Shown here: positions 40,580 through 48,956 of the stretch, in pieces | Position numbering within the stretch: the first letter of the stretch is position 1 | How the letters are laid out: every line of letters begins with the position of its first letter | Source of the DNA: Streptomyces griseoloalbus | Lineage (GTDB): Bacteria > Actinomycetota > Actinomycetes > Streptomycetales > Streptomycetaceae | DNA length: 64,000 nucleotides | Direction of reading: 5' to 3' | Assembly (NCBI GenBank): GCA_014650015.1 | Contig: BMUD01000003.1 | Location: forward strand, 310,001 to 374,000 | The notes under the pieces: model-generated | The model's input: only the letters and a program-made list of their open reading frames with translations | Told to the model about the DNA's origin: nothing | Database searches by the model: none | Position numbers and translations under genes: made by a program

Positions 40580-41200
40580 TCAGTCCAGCACCCGGGCCAG
40601 ATACGCCCGGAGCATCTCCCTCAGCTCCCCGATGACCTTCTCGTCCCCCTCGGGCGTCATCCGGAACGCCAGGTGCACGAGGGCGTCGGCGGTCTCGACG
40701 GCGATGAGGAAGGCGCGGCGCAGGTCGTCGTCGGCGTCGCGGCCCAGGTAGCGGGAGAGCAGATCGGTGAGGCGGTCGGCGACGCGGTGGTTGGGTTCGG
40801 CCCCGCGCGCGCCGACGGGTATCTGATTGCCGAAGTCGACGAGGGAGAAGCCGGGCGCGGTGCGCTTCATGTCCAGGTACTCGTCGAGCACGACGTCCAT
40901 GGCATGCCCCCAGCCCCGGTCACCGGTGACCTTGAGGCGTTCGGTGACCCGCTCCGCGAAGCGCTCCAGGTTGCGCTGGGCCAGCGCGTCGGCCATCTGG
41001 CGCTTGTTGCCGAAGAAGCGGTAGACGGAGCCGATGGGCACACCGGCACGCTGCGCGACGGCACGGGTGCTGAGGTCGTCGTAGCCGACCTCGTCGAGGA
41101 GCTCGGCGCAGGCGTCGAGGATTCTGGCCAGCCGTTCGGCACTGCGCCGCTGCACCGGCGCTCGGCGGAGCGATGTCGCTTGGGGCACGGGCCTCATCAT
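40580..41200 (-). CDS. TetR-family regulator
   Basis: A 206-residue repressor. The helix-turn-helix (about 22-68) reads 'RILDACAELLDEVGYDDLSTRAVAQRAGVPIGSVYRFFGNKRQMADALAQRN'. The ligand-binding part is of the TetR_C_17-like kind ('GFSLVDFGNQIPVGARGAEPNHRVADRLTDLLSRYLG'). Its start overlaps the stop of the upstream lipoprotein gene by 4 bp (ATGA), so the two are co-translated. The palindrome at 40522-40539 downstream suggests it controls the molybdopterin oxidoreductase gene. Confidence 0.85.
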   Translation of the reverse strand: MMRPVPQATSLRRAPVQRRSAERLARILDACAELLDEVGYDDLSTRAVAQRAGVPIGSVYRFFGNKRQMADALAQRNLERFAERVTERLKVTGDRGWGHAMDVVLDEYLDMKRTAPGFSLVDFGNQIPVGARGAEPNHRVADRLTDLLSRYLGRDADDDLRRAFLIAVETADALVHLAFRMTPEGDEKVIGELREMLRAYLARVLD

Positions 41201-41922
41201 GCCGGTTCGACACCGCCCGGTGAACCTCGCGTTCCGCTACGCCCCCTGTCGCCCGTTTCGCACACCCGTCCGCCGGCCACTGTGGCCGCCGCTACCGGTA
41301 CCGATGCCGCAGCGGCGGCCGTCGCCGCGGTAGTGACTGTCGCCGCCGCGGTGGTGGCCGTCGCCACAGCGGTGGTGGTGGCCGTCGCCGCAGCGATCGG
41401 CTCCGCGCCCGGTTCCGGGCCCGGTTCCCGATCCGACACCGTGATGTCGGCCGTGCTCTCCACGGGCTCGCCGTCCACGGCCCACACCGAGCCGTCGTCG
41501 GCGTACAGGCGGGCGGTGACATGGTGCGTGCCGCGCGGGACGAGGCGGCCGGAGAGGTGGTACCCGGGGGTGCGCAGCAGGGCGACGCGGTGGCCGTTCA
41601 CCTCGAGGTGCGCCAGACCGCGGCCGGGCACCGCCCGCCGGCCCGCCCCGTCCGGCGAGAAGCGGAAGTTGCGCACCCGCAGCCGTACGTCCCAGCCGCC
41701 GTCGGTGTCGGGTACGACCTCGACGGCGACCTGGGGCGCGCCCTTCTCGTCGACCTCGCGGAAGGGGCGCCCCTCCTTGTCCCGCTCGTCCAGGAGCCGG
41801 CCCGCCGGTGAGGGCGACGCCTCGCCCTGCCCCCGGGCATCACGGGAGGCGCAGCCCGCGGATCCGGCCAGCAGTGCGACACAGACCGCGGGCGCGATGA
41901 CCAGGCTCCGCGTCCACGACAT
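41197..41922 (-). CDS. putative lipoprotein with Ala/Thr-rich tail
   Basis: A 241-residue exported protein. The signal peptide (1-23) ends in a lipobox LAGSAGC, so Cys24 would be lipidated. A compact beta-rich domain follows (about 60-170; 'GWDVRLRVRNFRFSPDGAGRRAVPGRGLAHLEVNGHRVALLRTPGYHLSGRLVPRGTHHVTARLYADDGSVW'). The C-terminal 70 residues are low-complexity Ala/Thr/Val. The domain looks like a surface-exposed beta-sandwich. Function unknown. It shares a 4-bp overlap with the TetR gene. The low-complexity tail is encoded by short GCC/GTC/GCG repeats prone to slippage, so its length may vary. Confidence 0.7.
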   Translation of the reverse strand: MSWTRSLVIAPAVCVALLAGSAGCASRDARGQGEASPSPAGRLLDERDKEGRPFREVDEKGAPQVAVEVVPDTDGGWDVRLRVRNFRFSPDGAGRRAVPGRGLAHLEVNGHRVALLRTPGYHLSGRLVPRGTHHVTARLYADDGSVWAVDGEPVESTADITVSDREPGPEPGAEPIAAATATTTAVATATTAAATVTTAATAAAAASVPVAAATVAGGRVCETGDRGRSGTRGSPGGVEPA

Positions 41923-42098
41923 GCCGGCGAGCGTAGAACACGGGTCCGAACCCGCGAATCCCCCTCAAGTCGGGTTCCGGATCCTCCGCCGAGAGGAGTC
42001 GCAGCCGGAACCGGGCGGGAACGCGCGGCCCCCTTGCGCACGGGAAAACGCAATCCTACGGTGTTCCATAGGAATCGGATCGCAAGGGAGCACCGAAC

Positions 42099-43415
42099 AT
42101 GAGCGGGGACGCGCGCAAGGCCGCCGAAGGACTGGGATACCTCTCCGGTTTCGGCAACGAGCACAGCTCCGAGGCGGTCCCGGGCGCCCTGCCCGAGGGC
42201 CGCAACGCGCCGCAGCGCGCGCCGCTCGGGCTGTACGCGGAGCAGTTGAGCGGCACGGCGTTCACCGAGCCCCGGGCGGAGAACCGCCGTTCCTGGCTGT
42301 ACCGGATCCGCCCGTCGGCCGCCCACCCGGCGTTCACCCGCACGAGTAACGGAGCGCTGCACTCCGCGCCCTTCGACCAGACCGTGCCCGACCCCAACCG
42401 CCTGCGCTGGAACCCGCTGCCGGAGCCCGCCGAGGGCACCGACTTCCTGGCCGGCCTGTGGACCCTGGGGGGCAACGGCGATGTCACCCAGCGCACGGGC
42501 ATGGCCGTGCACCTGTACCACGCCACCGCCTCGATGGACCGCGTCTTCAGCGACGCCGACGGCGAGCTGCTGATCGTCCCCGAGCGCGGCGGGCTGTTGC
42601 TGCGCACGGAGTTCGGTCCGCTGCACGTGGAGCCGGGACACATCGCGCTGATGCCTCGTGGTGTGCGGTTCCGTGCGGACCTCCTGGACGACTCCGCCCG
42701 CGGTTATGTGTGCGAGAACTACGGGGCGCCGTTCCGCCTGCCCGAGCTCGGCCCGATCGGCGCCAACGGACTGGCGGGCGCCCGGGACTTCCGGGCGCCC
42801 GTCGCCGCGTACGAGGACGTGGAGGGCCCGGTGGAGGTGGTGAACAAGTTCTGCGGCAACCTCTGGTCGGCCACGTACGACCACTCCCCGCTGGATGTCG
42901 TCGCCTGGCACGGCAACCATGTGCCGTACGCCTATGACCTGCGCCGTTTCAATGTGATGGGCACCATCTCGTACGACCACCCGGACCCGTCGATCTTCAC
43001 AGTGCTGACCTCGCCGAGCGACACCCCCGGGCTGGCCGGGGTGGACTTCGTGGTCTTCGCCCCGCGCTGGCTGGTGGGTGAGGACACCTTCCGTCCGCCC
43101 TACTTCCACCGGAACGTGATGAGCGAGTACATGGGCCTGATCGAGGGCGCGTACGACGCGAAGGCGGAGGGCTTCGTTCCGGGCGGAGGCTCGCTGCACA
43201 ACATGATGTCGGCGCACGGCCCCGACCGGGAGACCTTCGAGAGGGCGAGCGCCGCGGAGCTGCGCCCGCAGAAGATCGACGACGGCCTTGCCTTCATGTT
43301 CGAAACCCGCTGGCCGGTGTCCCTCACACCCCAGGCGGCACGCGCGGACCACCTGCAACAGGACTACGACCATGTATGGCGGGGCCTCGAGCGTCACTTC
43401 CGCCCGTTGCACTGA
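42099..43415 (+). CDS. hmgA: homogentisate 1,2-dioxygenase
   Basis: A 438-residue ring-cleavage dioxygenase that opens homogentisate to maleylacetoacetate in tyrosine/phenylalanine catabolism, using non-haem Fe(II). It is recognised by '[26 protein letters not shown]', '[28 protein letters not shown]', '[34 protein letters not shown]' and the iron-ligand region '[16 protein letters not shown]' (His and Glu) followed by 'NMMSAHGPD' (second His). Full length. The CCTA...TAGG element (42056-42072) before it may be an operator. A UTRA-GntR gene follows 28 bp on. Confidence 0.96.
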   Translation: MSGDARKAAEGLGYLSGFGNEHSSEAVPGALPEGRNAPQRAPLGLYAEQLSGTAFTEPRAENRRSWLYRIRPSAAHPAFTRTSNGALHSAPFDQTVPDPNRLRWNPLPEPAEGTDFLAGLWTLGGNGDVTQRTGMAVHLYHATASMDRVFSDADGELLIVPERGGLLLRTEFGPLHVEPGHIALMPRGVRFRADLLDDSARGYVCENYGAPFRLPELGPIGANGLAGARDFRAPVAAYEDVEGPVEVVNKFCGNLWSATYDHSPLDVVAWHGNHVPYAYDLRRFNVMGTISYDHPDPSIFTVLTSPSDTPGLAGVDFVVFAPRWLVGEDTFRPPYFHRNVMSEYMGLIEGAYDAKAEGFVPGGGSLHNMMSAHGPDRETFERASAAELRPQKIDDGLAFMFETRWPVSLTPQAARADHLQQDYDHVWRGLERHFRPLH

Positions 43416-43443
43416 CCGTACCCCGACCGGTACGCATAGCCCC

Positions 43444-44193
43444 GTGACCTCCTTCGCTCCGGATTCGATCGTCCTGAACCGCAAGTTGCCGCTCTGGTAT
43501 CAGGTGTCGCAGTCGCTGCGCGCCTCGATCCTCGGCCGCTCGCCGCAGGACCCCTTGCGCCTGCCCACCGAGGAACAGCTGGCCGGGCACTACGGGGTGA
43601 GCGTGCTGACCATGCGGCAGGCGCTGAAGGAGCTGGAGGACGAGGGGCTGATCACCCGTCACCGCCGGCGCGGCACCTTCATCGAGCCCGATGCCCGGCG
43701 GGGCGCGCCGGTCCGGCTGCTGGGCTCGGTGGACGCGATCGTGGCCCAGCAGTCCGGTATGACGACCGAACTGCTGGAGCACGGTCCGGCGCCGGTGCCG
43801 GCCGACATCGCCGAGTACTTCCCGGACGTGCCGCGGGTGGCGGCGTACCACCGGCTGCGCAGCGACGAGAAGACGGGCGAGCCGACCAATCACGCCCGCA
43901 ACTACGTCCGCCCCGAACTGGCCGCCCGTATCGACCTGGACGACCTGGTGCGGTGGCCGATGACCAAGGTGCTGCGGGACGTCGTCCAGGCGGACATCAG
44001 CCGCATCACGGACACGGTGGAGGCGCGGCTCGCGGACCCGGAGACGGCCCGTCTGCTCCAGGTCCCGCTGCTCAGCCCGATCCTGCACTACACGGGCATC
44101 ACCTACGACACCGACGGCCGGCCGCTGGACGTGGCCGTCATCAACTACCGGGGTGACCGCTTCTCCTTCACGGTGACCCTGGACGCCACCTGA
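43444..44193 (+). CDS. GntR-family (HutC/UTRA) regulator
   Basis: A 249-residue regulator. An N-terminal winged helix (about 10-80; 'PLRLPTEEQLAGHYGVSVLTMRQALKELEDEGLITRHRRRGTFI') is joined to a C-terminal UTRA effector domain (about 95-245). It is directly downstream of hmgA on the same strand, so regulation of tyrosine catabolism is a reasonable guess. The ligand could be homogentisate or a downstream acid. The start is GTG 43444. The short gap before it contains GTACC-N6-GGTAC (43418-43433), a candidate operator. Confidence 0.85.
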   Translation: MTSFAPDSIVLNRKLPLWYQVSQSLRASILGRSPQDPLRLPTEEQLAGHYGVSVLTMRQALKELEDEGLITRHRRRGTFIEPDARRGAPVRLLGSVDAIVAQQSGMTTELLEHGPAPVPADIAEYFPDVPRVAAYHRLRSDEKTGEPTNHARNYVRPELAARIDLDDLVRWPMTKVLRDVVQADISRITDTVEARLADPETARLLQVPLLSPILHYTGITYDTDGRPLDVAVINYRGDRFSFTVTLDAT

Positions 44194-44218
44194 TCCGCCC
44201 GCCCCCACAGGTCGTACG

Positions 44219-45418
44219 ATGCCCAGCGTGACGCACGACGACGCTCCGCTGCTGGCGGACCTCATGCCGTGGTCCGTCGCACCGCCGCGGCTCGGCCGGG
44301 GGTGGCCGACGGCTCCCGACGCGGCGTCCTTGAGGGCCCGTTGGGACGCCCTGGTGAAGGCCGAGGGCCCGGAGCGCGAGGCCCTGTTCCAGCCGACCCG
44401 TTCCCGGACCCCGCACACGGCCGTCGGGCAGCTGCCGGGACGGAGCGGCGGCACGGAGAGGCTGGCCCGCGCCTCGGGCCCGTGCCCCGAACCGGTCCGG
44501 GTCCTGCACGCCCCGTTCGACGAGCAGTGGCTGATCCCCGACCAGCGCCTGATCGACGCGGCCCGCCCGGAGCTGTGGCGGGTGGCGGACGAGCGGCAGG
44601 TCTTCGTCGTCGAGGCGGCCACCGCGCGGGCACGTGCCGCCAGTGACCCCACCGGTCCACCCCTGCTCGCCACCTCCCTGCTGCCCGTGCTCCGCACCGG
44701 CCGCGTCCGCCCGCTGTACCGCCGGCCCGGCGCCACCGAACCCAACCTGGCCCCGGGCCTCACGGAGCACCTGACCGCCCGGCTCGGCCGTGACGTCTCC
44801 CCGATGGACGTCCTGGCGTGGACGATCGCCGCTGCGCGCGCCCTGCCCGGTGGGCTCTCGGTGCCGCTCACCGGCGACACCGAGGCGTGGGAGCGGGGCG
44901 TGGCGGTGGGCCGCAGGACGCTGTGGCTGATGCGGCGCGACGGCGAACGCCCCAGGCTTCCGGGCGGGCGCCGCCCGTATGTGCGCGCCCCGCTGCCCTC
45001 CCGGCCGCTGACCCTGCGCTACGACCGTGACGAGGAGGCGCTGCTGCTCGACGAGGGCCGCGTCTCGCCGGTACCGCCCGAGGCCTGGGACTTCGAGGCC
45101 GGGGGCGTCCGGGTGCTGGAGCAGTGGTTCACGGCCCGCACGGAGCCTGCCGATCCGGGCACCCTGGCCGCGATCCGGCCCCCTGCCTGGCCGCAGACCT
45201 GGACCTCGGAGCTCCTGGAGCTGATCACGGTCCTCGCCCTGCTGGCCGCATCACGCACCCGGCAGGCGGAGGGGGCGGCCCTGGCCGTCCCCGACCCGAT
45301 CACACCGGCCGAGCTGCGCGCAGCGGGCGTGTTCCCGGTGCCCCCCTCCGCACACCGTCCCGCCTCGGTACTGGACGCACACGAGGAGGGCCCGGAGGGA
45401 CAGCTCGCCCTGCTCTGA
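44219..45418 (+). CDS. solitary type ISP restriction-modification specificity-domain protein
   Basis: A 399-residue protein resembling the C-terminal target-recognition region of single-chain type ISP restriction-modification enzymes (LlaGI/LlaBIII class). Landmarks: 'PRLGRGWPTAPDAASLRARWDAL', 'REALFQPTRSRTPHTAVGQLPG', 'VRVLHAPFDEQWLIPDQRLIDAARPELWRVAD' and 'AWDFEAGGVRVLEQWF'. The nuclease, helicase and methyltransferase domains are absent, and none is encoded nearby, so it is not a restriction system. Proteins of this size are conserved in streptomycetes. The family call is from memory of the Type_ISP_C domain; function unknown, possibly DNA binding. Confidence 0.55.
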   Translation: MPSVTHDDAPLLADLMPWSVAPPRLGRGWPTAPDAASLRARWDALVKAEGPEREALFQPTRSRTPHTAVGQLPGRSGGTERLARASGPCPEPVRVLHAPFDEQWLIPDQRLIDAARPELWRVADERQVFVVEAATARARAASDPTGPPLLATSLLPVLRTGRVRPLYRRPGATEPNLAPGLTEHLTARLGRDVSPMDVLAWTIAAARALPGGLSVPLTGDTEAWERGVAVGRRTLWLMRRDGERPRLPGGRRPYVRAPLPSRPLTLRYDRDEEALLLDEGRVSPVPPEAWDFEAGGVRVLEQWFTARTEPADPGTLAAIRPPAWPQTWTSELLELITVLALLAASRTRQAEGAALAVPDPITPAELRAAGVFPVPPSAHRPASVLDAHEEGPEGQLALL

Positions 45419-45431
45419 CGGCCGGTGGGGC

Positions 45432-46145
45432 TCAGCGCCGGGGCTCGAAGCCGTCGAGCATCCGCCCGAGCGCCCGCTCGAACACCGCCTCCAGATCGAT
45501 CGGCCCCGCGTCCTGCGCGAAGGCAGCCGCCATCCGCGGATACTCACCGGTCGCGATCCGGCCGCCCAGATAGGCGATCCGCATCGCGTTCTCCTGCTCC
45601 TGCGACCAGGGCAGCGAGCGGGTGCGTTCGGCGGTGGCCAGCTCGTTGGTGACGTACGTGGTCACGATGCCGTTCAGCATCGCGATCAGCTCCAGTTTCG
45701 TGCCGTAGGGTGCGGGGAGCGGGTCCAGGCAGGCCAGACAGTGCTCGAGGTAGCGCAGGGCGTTGGGACTGAAGCCGTAGACCGGTGACATCAGCCTCGG
45801 CAGCCACGGGTGGCGGTGCATCAGCGCGCGGGACTGGTGCGCCACGCGGAGCATGTCGGCGCGCCAGTCGCCGCCGGGCTCCCACAGCTCGTGCTCGCCG
45901 CCGGCCGCGTCCACCATCAGCTCGTACAGGTCCTCCTTGCGGGGGACGTAGTTGTACAACGACATGGTGCCGCAGCCGAGTTCGGCGGCGACGCGGCGCA
46001 TGGAGACCGCGTCCAGTCCCTCGGCGTCGGCGATCCGTACCGCCGCCGCCGCGATGTCGGCGCGCGTGTACGCCGGTCTCGGCCCACGGCCGGTGCGCTC
46101 GGGGCGCGCCCAGATCACTTCGGGTTCGGCCGCTCGGCCCGCCAT
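45432..46145 (-). CDS. TetR-family repressor of the adjacent ABC exporter
   Basis: A 237-residue regulator. The helix-turn-helix (about 28-74) reads 'IAAAAVRIADAEGLDAVSMRRVAAELGCGTMSLYNYVPRKEDLYELMV', and a TetR_C_1-type ligand domain is of the group found with multidrug ABC transporters. It is divergent from the exporter genes, with two copies of a 16-bp site between and overlapping the exporter start, so it should repress both. ATG 46145 gives a 26-residue leader before the helix-turn-helix, as in related proteins. Confidence 0.88.
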   Translation of the reverse strand: MAGRAAEPEVIWARPERTGRGPRPAYTRADIAAAAVRIADAEGLDAVSMRRVAAELGCGTMSLYNYVPRKEDLYELMVDAAGGEHELWEPGGDWRADMLRVAHQSRALMHRHPWLPRLMSPVYGFSPNALRYLEHCLACLDPLPAPYGTKLELIAMLNGIVTTYVTNELATAERTRSLPWSQEQENAMRIAYLGGRIATGEYPRMAAAFAQDAGPIDLEAVFERALGRMLDGFEPRR

Positions 46146-46176
46146 CGGTCATCACCTCGCCCACCATCGTAGTTAC

Positions 46177-46230
46177 GTACAGCGTACGTAGTGCGCTATG
46201 GTCGGCCCGTGACTACTACGTACGCTGTAC
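46177..46230. promoter_or_regulatory. double TetR operator: two inverted 16-bp copies
   Basis: ACTACGTACGCTGTAC occurs at 46215-46230 (plus) and its exact reverse complement at 46177-46192, 22 bp apart. The second copy lies inside the 5' end of the ATPase gene. This is a strong paired operator for the divergent TetR and would block both promoters. Confidence 0.85.
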
Positions 46231-47213
46231 TTAGTGAGGGTCTGGAGAAGCGTTTCGGTGCTGTCCATGCCCTGCGCGGGCTGGATCTGGCGGTGGCCGA
46301 GGGCACGGTGTGCGGGATGCTCGGGCCCAACGGCGCGGGCAAGACGACGGCGGTCCGGCTGCTGACCACGCTGCTGCGGCCCGACGCCGGCTCCGCGCGG
46401 ATCGCGGGCCACGACCTGGTGCGGGAGGCCGCCGCCGTGCGGCGCGCCATCGCCGTCACCGGGCAGGACACCTCGATCGACGGCGACCTCACCGGTCGCG
46501 AGAACCTGCGGCTGTTCGCACGGCTGCACCGCGTGGGCCGGTCGGCCGCGCGGGCCGGCGAGCTGCTCGACCGCTTCGGGCTCACGGAGGCGGCCGACCG
46601 GCCGGCGTCCGGCTACTCGGGCGGTATGCGCCGCCGGCTGGACCTGGCGGCGAGCCTGATCCGGCGTCCTCGGGTGCTGTTCCTGGACGAGCCGACGACC
46701 GGCCTCGATCCGGCCGGCCGGGGTCTGATCTGGGACGCGGTGCGCGAGCTGACCGGCGAGGGCACGACCGTGCTGCTCACCACCCAGTACCTGGAGGAGG
46801 CCGACCGGCTGGCCGACGGCATCGCCCTGGTGGACCGGGGGCGGGTCGCGCACACCGGGTCACCGGGGCAGCTCAAGGCGCTCGTCGGCGCGCACGCCGA
46901 AGTCGTCGTGGCGGACCCGGGCGCGCTGGGGGCGGCGGCCGGGGTGCTCGACCGGCTGACGGGCTCGGAGCCGTCCCTCGACCGGGAGCGCAACGCCGTC
47001 GGCGCGGTCACCAGGGATCCGACGCTCACCCTCCCGCAGCTGGTGCGCACGCTGGACGCGGCGGGCGTGCCGCTGCTCGACGCGAGCCTCAGGCCCCCGA
47101 GCCTCGACGACGTGTTCCTGCGGCTGACCGAGGGGCCCGGGGCCTTCGCCGGCCGCTCCCTCGAATCCACCGACTCCACCGACTCCACCGACCACAAGGA
47201 GCGTGCCGCATGA
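46209..47213 (+). CDS. daunorubicin-resistance (DrrA)-type ABC transporter ATPase
   Basis: A 334-residue ABC ATPase with Walker A GPNGAGKTT, signature 'YSGGMRRRLDLA', Walker B 'VLFLDEPTTGLD', and the C-terminal domain characteristic of DrrA exporters ('LDASLRPPSLDDVFLRLTEG'). It pairs with the membrane protein encoded next to pump out a hydrophobic drug or metabolite. GTG 46209 is taken as start; upstream ATG 46198 is out of frame. The C-terminus carries a short ESTDSTDST repeat. The stop overlaps the permease start (ATGA). Confidence 0.92.
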   Translation: MTTTYAVLSEGLEKRFGAVHALRGLDLAVAEGTVCGMLGPNGAGKTTAVRLLTTLLRPDAGSARIAGHDLVREAAAVRRAIAVTGQDTSIDGDLTGRENLRLFARLHRVGRSAARAGELLDRFGLTEAADRPASGYSGGMRRRLDLAASLIRRPRVLFLDEPTTGLDPAGRGLIWDAVRELTGEGTTVLLTTQYLEEADRLADGIALVDRGRVAHTGSPGQLKALVGAHAEVVVADPGALGAAAGVLDRLTGSEPSLDRERNAVGAVTRDPTLTLPQLVRTLDAAGVPLLDASLRPPSLDDVFLRLTEGPGAFAGRSLESTDSTDSTDHKERAA

Positions 47214-47992
47214 GCACGTTGGCGTACGACGGCACCGCGATGCTCGGCCGGCAGCTGCGGCGGATGCGGAACAACCCGGGGCTGCTGATCATCACCCAGA
47301 CGATGCCGGTCAGCATGCTGCTGTTCTTCGGCTATGTCTTCGGCAGCGCGCTCGCCGTGCCGGGCGCCGCGTACCGGTCCTTCCTGGTTCCGGGGCTGCT
47401 GGTGGCGACGGCGGCGGGCGGTGTCATGACCGGGATGTTCCAGTCGGCCCAGGACGTCCACCGCGGGGTGACGGACCGGTTCCGCACGCTGCCGATGAGC
47501 CGGGCGGCCGTGCCGGTGGGCCAGGCCGCGGCGGATCTGCTGGTGACGGCGGCCGGGACGGTGCCGTTCCTGCTGGTGGGACTCGCGGTGGGCTGGCGGG
47601 TGGAGGGGTCCGTTCTCGACGCGGCCGGCGCCGTCGCCCTGTTGCTGCTGTTCCGGTTCTCGTGCGTGTGGATCGGGATCCACCTCGGTCTGCTCACCCG
47701 GAACGAGGAGGCGGCCGGCCAGCTGGGCGGGGCGACCTTCCTGCTGCCGCTGCTGTCCAGCGCGTACATCCCGACCGACGGGCTGCCGGGCGGGCTGCGC
47801 ACGGTCGCGGAGTGGAATCCGATCAGCGCGGTGGCGACGGCGCTGCGGGATCTCTTCGGCAACGCCCCCGTGCCGGAGGAGGCGGCCTGGCCGGTGGCGC
47901 ACCCCGTCGCGGGGTCGCTGGCCTGGTGTGCGGTGCTGCTGGCGGTGTTCGTGCCGCTCGCGGTGCGGCGGTACGCGCACGGGAAGCGGTGA
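47210..47992 (+). CDS. DrrB-type ABC-2 exporter permease
   Basis: A 260-residue ABC-2 membrane protein with six hydrophobic segments. Typical stretches are 'RRMRNNPGLLIITQTMPVSMLLFFGYVFG', 'FLVPGLLVATAAGGVMTGMFQSAQDVHRGVTDRFRTLPMSRAAVPVGQAAADLL' and 'LPLLSSAYIPTDGLPGGLRTVAEWNPISAVATALRDL'. It forms the membrane channel for the upstream ATPase. Translationally coupled by the 4-bp overlap. The gene-free stretch after it (47993-48167) is GC-rich and has no clear signal. Confidence 0.9.
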   Translation: MSTLAYDGTAMLGRQLRRMRNNPGLLIITQTMPVSMLLFFGYVFGSALAVPGAAYRSFLVPGLLVATAAGGVMTGMFQSAQDVHRGVTDRFRTLPMSRAAVPVGQAAADLLVTAAGTVPFLLVGLAVGWRVEGSVLDAAGAVALLLLFRFSCVWIGIHLGLLTRNEEAAGQLGGATFLLPLLSSAYIPTDGLPGGLRTVAEWNPISAVATALRDLFGNAPVPEEAAWPVAHPVAGSLAWCAVLLAVFVPLAVRRYAHGKR

Positions 47993-48167
47993 GACGCTGG
48001 GCGGGGAGGGGTCGGCGGGCCCCCGGGCCTCTGCCGGGTGGGATCGAGGGCGCCGACGAGGGGACGTACTGGCATGCGGTGGGGCGCCGGATGCCGGGTG
48101 GTGCCGCGGGGACGACGGAGGGGGCGGAGCGCCGCGCCGGGACGGTGGGACCGTCCGGGCGCGGACG

Positions 48168-48443
48168 CTACCGGCTGCCGAACAGGGAGCGGCGCAGCCG
48201 ACGCAGCGGGGCGAAGAGCGAGACGCGGCTCGTCCGGGCCCGCGCGCTCCTGGCGCCGCGGTCGTGCGCCGTGTCACGCGCGATCAGCTCACGCATGAGC
48301 GACGTCGCCTCGGCCGTCTCCCGCTGCGGGACTGCGGGTCCCGCGAGAACCGAGAGGTGGCGGTCGAGGCGCGAGCTGGTCGCGCTGCTACCGCACGTGA
48401 TCGCAGGGACCCTTGCCCTGCTGCGCACTGTTATCTGTTCCAT
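48168..48443 (-). CDS. small basic hypothetical protein (91 aa)
   Basis: ATG 48443 has GGGGAG 5 bp upstream. The product begins MEQITVRSRARVPAITCGSSATSSRLDRHLSVL and ends with a very basic tail (RVSLFAPLRRLRRSLFGSR) predicted as an amphipathic helix. No transmembrane segment or known domain is seen. The even composition and good start signals make it more likely than not to be a real gene. The basic tail could bind membrane or RNA (speculative). It is convergent with the ABC exporter operon. Confidence 0.55.
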   Translation of the reverse strand: MEQITVRSRARVPAITCGSSATSSRLDRHLSVLAGPAVPQRETAEATSLMRELIARDTAHDRGARSARARTSRVSLFAPLRRLRRSLFGSR

Positions 48444-48569
48444 GTCACTCCCCACCCGTACGAGTCCACCCGGCCCGGGCAGGGTAACCCTATCGCTCCG
48501 GCCGGGCACTCGTGTATCGAGGTCACAGGATTCACCTTCCCCATAAGGGTGTTGACGAACACTCGGCGA

Positions 48570-48956
48570 TTACTCTCCGAATCCAACCGTTTTCAGGGCG
48601 AGTTGGACGATGGGTCGGGTCGTGGATCGCGGCGACCCGCCATCCGGTTCGACGGTCACGGCGAGTGACGTCGCGGCGGTGTCGAGGCCGGACGCCACCA
48701 AGGGCGTGTCGCCCTCGAAAAGCCCCAGGGAGCGCGGTCGCGCGTCCTGGCCCATGAGCCGGAGCCGGCGCACACGCCCGTTCGGAGGGTCCTCGTATCC
48801 GCCGAGGGTGACGACCGCGCTCCGGGTCGACGCGGAGGCGATCACTGCGAGCTTACGGCCCCGCGCGTCCCGCCCGCTGCTCGCACGGACGTCCGGAGCC
48901 GCGAGAACGTGGGCGATCTCACGTGAGCGGTCGCGTTCGGCGTCCAACCGGTCCGC
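48570..48956 (-). pseudogene. anti-sigma factor (RskA-type) C-terminal fragment, 5'-truncated
   Basis: Read on the minus strand, the frame from about 48947 encodes 'AERDRSREIAHVLAAPDV' and then a beta-rich domain with 'AVVTLGGYEDPPNGRVRRLRLMG...PRSLGLFEGDTPLVASGLDTAATSLAVTVEPDGG', ending at 48570. This is the periplasmic C-terminal domain of RskA-like anti-sigma-K factors. The N-terminal zinc-finger/anti-sigma domain and the membrane helix are missing, and an in-frame stop (TGA) occurs just upstream. The break coincides with the start of the kinase remnant on the opposite strand. A product without a membrane anchor or sigma-binding part should be non-functional. Confidence 0.7.
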
